Positions 34,515 through 47,124 of a stretch of DNA of 64,000 bases are shown in pieces (the first letter of the stretch is position 1; each line of letters opens with the position of its first letter). The notes under the pieces are model-generated. The model did no database searches. It was not told the DNA's origin and saw only the letters and a program-made list of their open reading frames with translations. Location of the stretch: positions 45,766,766-45,830,765 of the forward strand of contig CM060337.1 of NCBI GenBank assembly GCA_030674155.1. Direction: 5' to 3'. Both the position numbers and the translations under genes were made by a program. This DNA is from Stramonita haemastoma. Lineage: Eukaryota; Mollusca; Gastropoda; Neogastropoda; Muricidae.

Positions 34515-37260
34515 AAGGATCTTACTGCATTAATAGGTATCTACGGAGTGACTCTAGGGCTGCAGTGGGACACACACACACAGCCTGGGGAAAGGAGAAG
34601 GTGAACACTGCAGCACTGGGTAAAGCCACAGAGGGACTACAACATGGGCAGAACACAGACTTAAACACCATCTTCAGTCACCCAAGCCAGTCACCAAGCA
34701 CCCTGTAAATTGCACTTGGGATTGTGTCTGGTTCAATTAATACTGCATCATTGTCAGTCAGAAACACTACATCCAACAAAATCATACTGTTTTCGGGAAA
34801 GGAAGCAAAACGAGTCTGCAAGAAAACGCGACATGTTTAAAATGTCGCCAGTATTTTGCACACACAAAAAAAATGACATGCAACCCTCTTTGTGCAATGC
34901 TATAATTGAGGAATCTCTGTATTACTCTTCTGGTGAATGAGTTAAAAAAAAAACACCACCCCACACCACCCAAACAAACAAACAAAGAACAGTATTTCCA
35001 GTCTTAACAAAAGAACTTTGGAAGAAATAAAAAAGAAAAAAAAAAAATTCCAATATAGTGGCAAGTGATGCATATAAACGTCTAAAAACTCAAACAACCA
35101 AAAAATAACAGAAACAACAAAAAAGTCATCTATGCTCAAAACAGTAAACTTCATTTTATTGAAAAGATGTTACACATTATCATTCATCGTTCAACAGGTG
35201 CACTTTATCATCTAGAATCTAGTCCCTGACACACAACGCCATATCTCTCACTGGTATTTTATTTTGGTCATGAATTCTGCCAGCTCTATACAAAAATATA
35301 AATTAAAAAAAAAAACCCATGAATAAACAAAAGCCAGAAAATAGCCAAGAATACATTTGAGCAAACCTTCAAACATTACGAATCGAGCACTAAAACAACT
35401 CACAATAATTCATCACTTTATCCCCAACAAAAAATAATGTCCGATCCTAACCCCTTTTATCCTGTGTTTCTCAAATGGTTGATTTTGATTCAAGTGACAT
35501 GCTCATAATTTACATACACTCACCATGCCACATAATACACAGACTATTCTGCCTGGCCTGACCTGCTTGTGGTTCACAGGCAAGTGAAAACCTGCCACCT
35601 CCAGCAAAGACTTTCCTTCTCACAAAAGGCCATTTACTGAAAATGTTTTTTTTTCACTCTGTTTCCGAAAGGGAGGGGAGCAATCACAATCACAACTACA
35701 GAACAAACATATTTAGGCAAGGGTTATGAGTTGAAGAAGAAAAAAAAAAAAAAGCAAAAAAAAAAAGCTAGACCTAATTGCCATTTTTTTCTTCTATTAT
35801 TTTTCATGACCCCACTTTGTTTTCTTTGCTGGCCTGTGCTGTAAGGTAAATGCCTGCATGGTGTCCTTTCAATGAGGAATAAGATGGTACAAAAATGTGT
35901 CATCAAAGTCAAAATAATGTTCTCCTCTGTGCTTTTAAAAATGGGTAAAATCATTTTTGACAAAGGAAGCAAACATTAGAGGGGAAAAAAAGGCAAAATT
36001 TTTATCCTAATTGTTATGACTGATGTTAGTTATCCTAACTGTTATGATCAGTGCTAGTTCCACAAAATACAGGCAGCTATACACCAGTCCTAGAGAAACC
36101 CTGATTGGCAATTTTCCTACAAACATACCAGAGACAAATTGATATTTGAGCATATTTTGATTCTTTTTCTTTTTCATCAATTGGTCAATGAATCTGTTAG
36201 AAGTACTGCTGCCCTTTTTCTTATTACCCTCCAAATTCTGAATCAATCATGACCCTTACAACCCATATTTGATTTCTCAATGTGCATAGGTCTACATTCT
36301 AGCTGTTGAACAATGACACCGAACCCAACTTTAACTGCACTGCACTCACAAAAAAGCTGTGAAGATTTGAATCTGTGACCAACAAAGCCAAGGATGAACT
36401 ACTGTCCTTTCTGCAGAGGGGACAAAGGAAACTCTGAAATCAGACCTGTTTCAAAGAGACTAGCGATACAAAGTTTTCAATATAAAACATTTATGGTATA
36501 GTTGTAACTAACAGGTGTTGGGCCCAAACTTTAAGCTTTCACACACTATCAGCTCAATGTGATATGCCGAAGCTTAGGCATCATCAAAAGTTTGAATTTT
36601 TAAAAAACAAACCTACCTAAAATGTGTTCACTGTAAAGGAAAAAAGAAAATACTTTGAATACCCCTACTACCCCCCCCCCCCCCCCCCGCATGATCCAAA
36701 AGAAGAAACCACCAGAACGGAGCAACTTCACATTGACAGGACAGCACTTTTGATATACATGGTCAGTTTCTATAACTCATACAGCGTGAAATAATCACTG
36801 CAGTACTCCCTACTACTCTTGAGGGGGTGCACCTCAAATACGAGGAATCCTGTGGGTTTCACACAGGTTCAATTTCAGTGACCTCAGGCACATACTCACA
36901 TCTCCCAACCCCACTTTAAAAAAAAAAGATAAAATAAGGACAAATAAACAGCGAGTAATAAATTAGGAAGCAGCAGAACAAAGAGTATTTCAGGGTTTAT
37001 GCGAACGAACACAAACAAACAAACACCCTACCAAAAAAAAAAAAAAAAAAAAAAAAGACTAACAGAAAAAAAGATAAATAAATAAACAGAGAAAACAACC
37101 CCAAAAAAAAAATCCCTAAAAAAACCCCACCTCACACACACATAACTACAATAAAATGCTTTTGAAGTCAACTCGAGCGTATCATGCATGGTTTTAAACT
37201 GTGAGCAACGTATCAACAAAATGCATATACATATATATCTAGCTTAATGTTGCACACACT
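34515..37260. other. AT-rich sequence, possible ptdss2 3' UTR
   Basis: Mostly unique; downstream of the ptdss2 stop on the minus strand. No coding signal. Confidence 0.35.
35155..35160 (-). terminator. Candidate poly(A) signal for ptdss2
   Basis: AATAAA on the minus strand, followed by a T/GT-rich stretch (TTTACTGTTTTGAG, then TTTTTTGTTGTTTCTG). It would give a 3' UTR of about 2.7 kb. Other AATAAA matches exist in this AT-rich region, so this is only one possibility. Confidence 0.3.
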
Positions 37261-37454
37261 TTGGGGGGAGGGGAGAAAGGGGGAAGGAAGCAGGATGATG
37301 GAGGAGGGGGGATGGGGGAGAGGGAGGAGGAAAGGGAACAGCAAAAAATAATCCAAACAGCACAGCAAGGCACAAAGTCAGTCACTGAGGGAGTGAATAA
37401 TTATACTGAACAGTCTTCACTGAGGTGGGCACTCATCGGGTGGGGGGAGGGGGG

Positions 37455-37612
<158 letters not shown>

Positions 37613-37907
37613 AAAAACAAGCACAGCATACATTCCTGGCATTACTCTGTATAAAAAAAAAAAAAACAATACCCCCCCCCCCCCCTTCCCTCCCCGCCAG
37701 TCAAACCTCCAACATGTAAGCAGTTTTTTTTTTTAAAGAATTGTTGGATTGTTTTTGTTTTGTTTTGTAAAACAGGAAATAGTTCTTTCCCACAGGTTTT
37801 GATGATGAAACCTCCACGCCACACACTGAGCAGGCAGACAGGCAGACAGGCAGGCAGGCAGGCGAATGCATGAGCCGTGATGAGACAAGACCATGCAGGA
37901 GACAGCA

Positions 37908-38085
37908 TCAATGGATGTTGCTGCTGCTGCTGTTGCTGCTGCTGCTGTTGCTGTTGCTGGTGTTGTTGTTGCTGGTGGTGGTGTTGAAGTGGCTGGTGGC
38001 TCTCGACCGTGACCGCAGCGCCATGCCTGGGTTCGAGTCCAGCTGGGCGTCCCCGTTTCTCTCTGCTCCTTTGACGGCCGATTTT
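37908..38085 (-). CDS. ptdss2: ptdss2 last coding exon
   Basis: With phase 2 the exon reads [20 protein letters not shown], a basic/Ser segment and then an Asn/Ser/Thr run. TGA is at 37908-37910. The run is encoded by an imperfect AAC/AGC trinucleotide repeat. Two other frames (poly-Gln-like and poly-Ala-like) are open but do not fit the splice phase. The hydrophilic C-terminal tail is variable in the family. Confidence 0.8.
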
Positions 38086-40004
38086 CTAAAGAGAAAAGAA
38101 AAAAAAATGAAAGTTTTTTTTTGTGTGTGTTTTTTTGTAAAAAAAAATCAAACCTCACTGATCAATTCCTCTGAAGTCAGAATGGATGACCACAAAAAAA
38201 AAAAAAAAAAAAGCTACACAAAACTCTCCCTCCAAAAAACCGCATGCACGCTGGTGTGATGTCTAGACATTATCGCCCGAAGCAGGAATGCGGCTGCCTT
38301 AATGGTGGGTCAAAAAATGGTCACGTATGTAAAAAAATCTCACCACCGGTGAACCCTCAAGAACTCTAGCCCACAAACACCAAAACAACCAACAAAACAG
38401 GCCTAACTGTCCATGGACGCCTTTCACAGATTCTGTTCTCCTACCCCCCCTCACCGCTAGATCTCCAGGAGACACTTTCACTGCGATGACCACCACACCA
38501 ACCACACCACACCACAGCATGCAGGTATAAGGCCAGCCTACTTAAACTCTCTTAGTCCCCAACCGGGATTTGCGGGGTCGAATAATAGCCCCCTCCCCTC
38601 CCCCCTGAATCCCAAACCGGGATTTGCCAGGATTTACACACAGTAGATTTCCATCAAGCTGTGATCATCACTAATCGCTACACATGTCAAAGCTCTATCA
38701 GGCTAGAGGTAGAAACCCTGCTGAGAGTCTGGAAGTAATTATAGCTGCTGGTATGTACTTAGAAGGAGAAAAGGCGAGCAGAGCATGTGTGCCTGTCCCG
38801 ATTTCGTGTTGGAAGGCGAAATCGAGGGACAATTTGTGCTCAGAGAATCCGAATGCAAAAGGGTTAATTTAAAGGTTCGAACACGGAACCCTCACTCACC
38901 CGTTGACGGAGGGCACGTCGTTCTTGACGTCGCGCAGGATGTAGAACTTGACGATGGTCCAGACGGTGAGGGAGAGAGCCCCACCACCCACACCGAGGCC
39001 ACCGGCTGGGGATGGGCTTGGTGACCGTCTGCCAGTCAAACTTCAGCACGATCAGAAACTCCGTGATGATGATGGAGGCAATCAGCCACGACTGGCGCCC
39101 AAACTTCTTGCAGTTCCTGAAAAAACACACAATGTCGTCAGGTCAGGGATAGCTCAGTGGTCAGAGCGCTCGCTTTTCCCCCCCCCAGCAGTCTTGAGTT
39201 TGGTAACCATTGGATGGGTGACCGTTTGCGCGCCTTGGCTTCAGTACAGTTCACCAGCTGTAAATGGGTACCTGCCCTCTTTAGGGTCAGGGAAGGTAAA
39301 GCAGCGAAGGAGAGGAGATGGGTGCCACTGCCCTCAACATGCTGGCTCCTAGAGAAGCTGAGATCTCTGATGCCTTGCTCCCCTACGACAACACAGGTTA
39401 TGGGACACCTTTACTCTTCCCAACCTTTTCAAAGTCAGGGGGTGTCTCCTGCAGTGTGTCTGTGAGGGCTCATGTTATTAACGCGCGAGTATATGCTTAT
39501 TATGTATATATTTTTTATGGGTTGAGGTCTTTAGGGTTTTAGGTTTTTCTCTCTTCATATACTGGAGCCATTGTAGTTTCCACTGCAGTTCTGAAACACA
39601 AAGTCAGGGTCTCCTGCAGCATTTTTTAGAGACGTTAAAAAAGTTTCCGCCGACCCAAGTTCAAATCTTGTCCCAGAGGACTTTTTCCTCTGAAGTTTGA
39701 CATCAGTGCCAAATCTACTCTCCCCAAAAGTTCTTTGGATGAGACTGTAAACCGAGGCCCCGTGTGCAAGCGCACACAGAACATTTTGCGCACAAGCTAA
39801 AACCTGTTCCGCTTTTTGGATGAATAGGCCATTGTGTGCCGGTGGGAATGGGTAACAAAACTGCATACACAAGGGACTGGATGTAAAAAAAAAGCACACG
39901 AGTGCTTATTCCATTATCCTCCAAATAAAATTTTAATTGACTTTTTTAAAAAAAAATTCCCTGTAGGAGAACCAGTGTGAAGGTGTGTGTATGTATCTCT
40001 CTCC

Positions 40005-40035
<31 letters not shown>

Positions 40036-42001
40036 CTCCCCCCCCTCTCTCTCTCCCCCCTCCTCTCTCCCCCCCCTCTCTCTCTCTCCCCCCCCTCTCT
40101 CTCTCCCCCCCCCCTCTCTCCTCCCCCCCTCTCTCCCCTCTCTCTCTCCCCCCCCTCCCCCTCTCTCCCCCTCCTCCCCTCCCCCCCCTCTCTCTCTCTC
40201 CCCCCCTCTCCCTCCTCCTCCCCCCCCTCCCCCCCTCCCTCTCTCCCCCCCTCCCTCTCCTCCTCTCCTCTCCCCCCACTCTCCCCCTCTCCTCCCCCCC
40301 CCCCCCCCCCCCCCCCCTCCCTCCTCCTCCCCCCACTCTCTCCTCCCCCCACCCCTCCCCCCTCCCTCCCTCTCTCCTACTCCCCTCCTGTTCACATCTC
40401 CTCTCCACTCCTCTTCCTCCAATAACTCATCTCATCTCCTCACTCTCCCTCTCTCTCCCCCCCCCCCCCCTCCCTCCCTCTCCCCCCCCCTTACACTCAT
40501 CCCTACGAGTCTCCCTCACTCGGCATCCCTACTGGGAAAGCCCCCCCATGACCTTATGCTCGGGATCCACACCAAACTCTCTCTCTCCTCCCCCTCCCCC
40601 CCCCCTCTCTCCCCCTTACGGATCATCCAGGTACTGGAAGGTCTCCCTCATGGTTTAGCAACCTCCTTCATGTTTGGGTCAATGGCCTTTTTCTGAATAA
40701 ATCATTCAAGTTTAGTTCTCCTCTCTCTCCTTCCCTCCCCCCCCCTCCCCCCCCCTTACGGATCATCCAGGTACTGGAAGGTCTCCCTCATGGCTGCGGC
40801 CCCCATGAAGAGGAAGAGGACCAGGCGCCCCAGACACAGGTAGTGCTCGGGGGTATCCACAGCACAAACTTCAGGTAAAACGTGTTCAGCTCCGCCAGCA
40901 GAAACTGAAACACCACAGCCACACACACATGTCGCACTGAACTAGAGCAGACCATCTTGCGCACACGTTAAATCCTGTTCCGCTTTTTGTAAGAGTAGGC
41001 CATCGTGTGCCGGTGGGAACAGATAACATGATTTACAAAAAACTGCATACACACAGGGACTGGATGTAAAAAAGCACATGAGTACTTATTCCATTATCCT
41101 CAATATAAAAGAATAAAAAATAAAAAAATAAAAAAAATAAAACTACACACGAGGAACGGGTCCACAGCAGTGTAGGGATAGGAGACTTCTACACAACTAT
41201 CCCCAAAACACAGCATCGCAAATCCAGCATAACTGGTCAAGGGTCCAGGACCAGTGCTAAGATTAACACTCCCTTCCTTTTACAAGTCAAGTGTGCAGTT
41301 TCTGCTATAGTTAGCACAGCTAGGCTGGATTAGATAGCAGCTGAGAGTGGCTGAAAGTGGGGGAAACTGACACTGTACAAACGTTACACTACTTATCCTT
41401 ACCCATCCACTAAGCAGACCTTGTCTTCATAAAATGCATTCACCACACAAGAAACTAAAGTGTCATTAAAACATGCCTGAAAGAAAATCAAGTGTATGTA
41501 CTACCCCAATTGTCTATACGGCTTTAACACCAGAAAATGTGTTTCACTAAAAAAAAAACCCACTTTATGTTGTAACAGGTGTGAACACTAAAATTGACAA
41601 AGCTTATGATGCAGGTGCTAAAACATGGATGCTAATTAATTAAGCCGTCTCCTTTATTAGATTATTTTGCAACCAATCACCTTGATGAGAAAAAATGTCA
41701 CTGTTCATGTCATTTCTAAGTGAGCAGACTTCAATTCATTTCTCAAACACATCAAAGAGAAGCACATGCCCTCAAACACACACACACACTCACATGAAAA
41801 CATCAAAAAGCAGGATGCTCCCCCCCCCCCCCCCCCCACATACACACACACACCCTCTTTTTGCACACACCACCCCACACCCTCTTAAGCACAGACACAC
41901 CACACTCTTAACAACACAACACACACCCCCCCCCCCCCCCCCCCCTCCACCCCTCTTCGCACACACACACTCTACAACACACACACACACACACACACAC
42001 A

Positions 42002-42066
<65 letters not shown>

Positions 42067-43807
42067 GCTTACAATGGCGATGACTCCCAGCATTGCCATC
42101 CAGCGTTTCGAGACTGGACATAGGTCTCCAGTCAAAGTCTGTCCAGCGATAGGGGGTAAACTGGGCCGCTAAGCGATGCAACCGGCCTCTGAAAGTACAA
42201 ATATAATAATAATAATACATGGAATTTATATAGCGTTATATCTTGTAAAAACATATCAAAGCAAATATGCTACCTGACAGTTAACTGACCTCCGAAAAGT
42301 ACAAATATTATGCTACCTCAACCTGACTGTTCATTTCTTTGAACAATTCTTTCTGAAAAAAATTTACCTACCACAATTTTCTATATGGCTTTAACACCAG
42401 ATTGATGCGTTTCGCTTAAAACTGGGATGAACCAAAACTAAAACAGCCTAAACCATAAAATCTGTTTAGTGCGCGTTGTCCAAGGGAGGGAGAAAGGGAG
42501 GGTGGGAGAGACAGAGAGGGAGGGAGGGAGGGGAGAGAGAGAGACACACACACACACACACAGACACAGAGAGACACAGAAAGAGAGAGGAAAGTGTGAA
42601 TGAGTATAATGCTCAATGTTGCTGTATAATATGGTGTGAACAAGGCGCTGTTTGTTGCTCACTGACTTGTAAGTGTGTATGTTCCACATGCCCCTCCAGT
42701 GGTAGGGCTTCATCAGCAGGTAGTTCAGGGTCTTCATGCCCAGGTAGATCCCCAGCCCATTGCACACCACAGCATCCATGATCCACTGCAACAAAAAGAA
42801 GAACAGTGTATGACATGTATCCATGCATGCTTACGACTGGGCAAAAACAGTTGGATTCGCAAAAATCTTACCATTGGTCAACCTCTGAGCTCTAGTTGAA
42901 AGAAAAAAACAACATATAGAACTTCAAAAAAAAAAAAAAAAAAAATCAGACAGGAGGGTAGGGGGGGGGGGAAGGAGAGAGGACAAGCCTAGTGGTTAAA
43001 GAGTCAAATTCCTGATGTGATAGTAAATGAAGGCACAGGTTCAGGTCTCTTGAGATGTTTGGTCAAGGGGGGTATTTTTTCCTGGAGCTAGCGTTAGCAT
43101 TTGTACCAACTTCCCTTCCCTGAAAACCCTAGCGATAAGACTTTACATATATATGTAAGCTTTTTACCCATCATTAAGGTTACAACTTCAGAGATATCTT
43201 TGTCAAGTTAAAAAACAACAACAACAAACTCTTATAATTACTGCAACAACTTCAAAAAAGAAACCGCCTCCAGCTGTTTGTCAAAAACAATGGGATGGGA
43301 AGAGGGGGTGGGGGGCGGGAGGGGGTCGGGGTGGGGGGCAGAGAATAATATTATTTAAAAAAAATTAAAGATAAGATTCCACACACATGAGACACTAGAT
43401 GCATGGAGATCTACCCTCCATCCAGTCTCCCCACCTTCTCCTACTTTATACTTCACACATGCAGTGAACAATTCTTTGAACTAATGGCAGGAAAGACAAC
43501 ACCTGTTGCTCATTATACTGGTTAATTGTATGTATCATACTGATGGCACTTTAGAGTGAGATAGAGAGATGAGATAGATAGATAAATAGATAGAGAGAGA
43601 GAGAGGGGACAGAGAGAGAGAGAGAGGGGGACAGAGAGAGAGAGAGGGAGAGACAGACAGACAGACAGACAGAAGAGGCTATAAAGATACTACAAAAATC
43701 TATTAAAAAAATTAATTGAAAGACACCTCTGTCAACACAAGTCAAACCAAAGAATTTACCCACGGCAAGTCAAATAAATGACTATGCTAAATCATGGTGT
43801 TTGTGTG

Positions 43808-43871
<64 letters not shown>

Positions 43872-43880
43872 GTGCGTAAG

Positions 43881-43959
<79 letters not shown>

Positions 43960-46900
43960 TGTGTGTCTGTGTGTGCGCATGCACGCATGTGTGCGTGCAT
44001 GCACGCACATGTGCATGTGTGTATTTGAATAAAAAATGTTCATGCCATTTGTGAATGATTAAATGTGTGCAAATGATTTGAATGCAAGCATACTGATTTG
44101 CTTTTTACAAGGCTTAGAGCTATGTAAACACCAAATATTATTCTTGTTATCATTTCCTGTTGGTTATTATCACCATTATTATTATCATCCTTTTACAAGA
44201 CAATGGAGAAATGAAAATACTCCAACTCACATGGTCCCACCAGCATTCGCTGAAGTTGGGGAGCTGATGCTCCAAGGTATATTCCAGCACTTCAAACATG
44301 ATGCTGAGCACTGTGCACAGCCACCAGTCGTAAGATCAGCGTCTGAGGAGGACAACAGAAAATGTATATACCCCTAAGATGTTTATAAGTCAGACAAAAA
44401 CAAAACACTTACAATGGTGAGTCCCTATGATTCCCTTCAGCCTTTAAATGACGATTCACATCCACAATGACAGCTAACTGCAAATACTAACTGAATGAAT
44501 CCTTATGATTCACTTCAGCCTCTAAATGATGATTTACATCCACAATGACAGCTAACTGCAAATACTAACTGAATGAATCCTTATGATTCACTTCAGCCTC
44601 TAAATGATGATTTACATCCACAATGACAGCTAACTGCAAATACTAACTGAATGAATCCTTATGATTCACTTCAGCCTCTAAATGATGATTTACATCCACA
44701 ATGACAGCTAACTGCAAATACTAACTGAATGAATCCTTATGATTCACTTCAGCCTCTAAATGATGATTTACATCCACAATGACAGCTAACTGCAAATACT
44801 AACTGAATGAATCCTTATGATTTACTTCAGCCTCTAAATGATGATTTACATCCACAATGACAGCTAACTGCAAATACTAACTGAATGAATCCTTATGATT
44901 CACTTCAGCCTCTAAATGATGATTTACATCCACAATGACAGCTAACTGCAAATACTAACTGAATGAATCCTTATGATTCACTTCAGCCTCTAAATGATGA
45001 TTTACATCCACAATGACAGCTAACTGCAAATACTAACTGAATGAATCCTTATGATTCACTTCAGCCTCTAAATGATGATTTACATCCACAATGACAGCTA
45101 ACTGCAAATACTAACTGAATGAATCCTTATGATTCACTTCAGCCTCTAAATGATGATTTACATCCACAATGACAGCTAACTGCAAATACTAACTGAATGA
45201 ATCCTTATGATTCACTTCAGCCTCTAAATGATGATTTACATCCACAATGACAGCTAACTGCAAATACTAACTGAATGAATCCTTATGATTTACTTCAGCC
45301 TCTAAATGATGATTTACATCCACAATGACAGCTAACTGCAAATACTAATGAATGAATCCTTATGATTCACTTCAGCCTCTAAATGATGATTTACATCCAC
45401 AATGACAGCTAACTGCAAATACTAACTGAATGAATCCTTATGATTTACTTCAGCCTCTAAATGATGATTTACATCCACAATGACAGCTAACTGCAAATAC
45501 TAACTGAATGAATCCTTATGATTCACTTCAGCCTCTAAATGATGATTTACATCCACAATGACAGCTAACTGCAAATACTAACTGAATGAATCCTTATGAT
45601 TCACTTCAGCCTCTAAATGATGATTTACATCCACAATGACAGCTAACTGCAAATACTAACTGAATGAATCCTTATGATTTACTTCAGCCTCTAAATGATG
45701 ATTTACATCCACAATGACAGCTAACTGCAAATACTAACTGAATGAATCCTTATGATTTACTTCAGCCTCTAAATGATGATTTACATCCACAATGACAGCT
45801 AACTGCAAATACTCAGATAACTGAATGAATCGATCATCAATGAAAGTAATTCTGAGAATGATTTCTTTGAAAGTGCATCTGACAAGAAATGGTGAGGATC
45901 ATTCAGAACACAAACAAATGAGCACCAAATAAGCGTCTAAGCCTGTTCTTGCTCAAAATGATGTATCATAGGATTTTCTTATGATGCTTTTTGACTGAAA
46001 CACGTTTAAAACAACACAAAATAGACTGAACTTCTTTCTCAATCTAAAAAGTTTGTTTCTAAGACTGGCTTTTTGAAGAAACTCATATGTGATATGCCCA
46101 AAAATGTGATTGCTCCACCATGAAATGAGTCGCTTAGCACCTGACCCACTTTTCTGCTAGGAGCCATTTTAGGCAGGGGGTGGGGGTTAGGGTTGTCAAT
46201 TTTGATTTTTATTTAAAATTATTGCCATTCTTCTACTTGTAGTAAAGTATTACAAGGCATAAGCTTGTTTCCTTTCGCTTTAAAATGTGTTTATAATACA
46301 CTCAACATAGCCGATGCTAAACTTGCAATATTCTCGTTTTGCACTTCCCACAATCTATCATTTCAATTTGTAATAACTTTGCATAGAGATGTTTGATTTG
46401 AATCTGTTTTTTTTCAATTGATATTTTTTTCACTGCAAATTAATAACATGATAATAACTAAAAACTGACCACTGATCCAATGGACTCATTATGTGGTGGA
46501 GAGTCACAAACAAGAAATACAGTCATCCTCAGGTCAGATGAAGCTTCAGATCCACAAAAGAGATGTTCACCCAAAAATATTACCTTTAGCCACCAGCCAA
46601 AGAAGTGTGTGGGCACAAAACAATCCAGTTTATCCTGAAACACATCATCACAGGACCAAATCAGGAATCTTAATGCAAATCACACAGACTATCAGATTAA
46701 TCGACACTGTGACACAAATCACAACAGACTATCAGAATTACATCTACATGTGACACAAAACAACTGACTATCAGAATACATGTTGACAAATGACGACTCA
46801 GGATTAATGTGTGACACAATCACAACACTATCAGGATTACATCAACACTGACTACAAATAGACAGACTATCAATTTACATGTTTGCTAAATCAAGACAGA

Positions 46901-46967
46901 AAATGTTTATATATGTGAACAGAGATGTGATAAACACGTTACAACACTATAAAAGGTAATAACAGTT

Positions 46968-47036
<69 letters not shown>

Positions 47037-47085
47037 TGTGTGAGTGTGTGTGTGTGGTGTGTGTGTGTGTGTGTGTGTGTGTGTG

Positions 47086-47124
<39 letters not shown>

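Noticed and set aside
37733..38158. Alternative C-terminal frames of ptdss2 (Ala/Thr-rich or Gln-rich)
   Set aside because: They do not match phase 2 from the exon 11 donor.
39977..40696. 239-codon Ser/Pro/Leu open frame
   Set aside because: Pyrimidine tract read in frame; all six frames are open, with no conserved motif.
44412..45822. CRISPR-like array
   Set aside because: Contiguous 78-bp units without spacers in a eukaryotic intron; a minisatellite.
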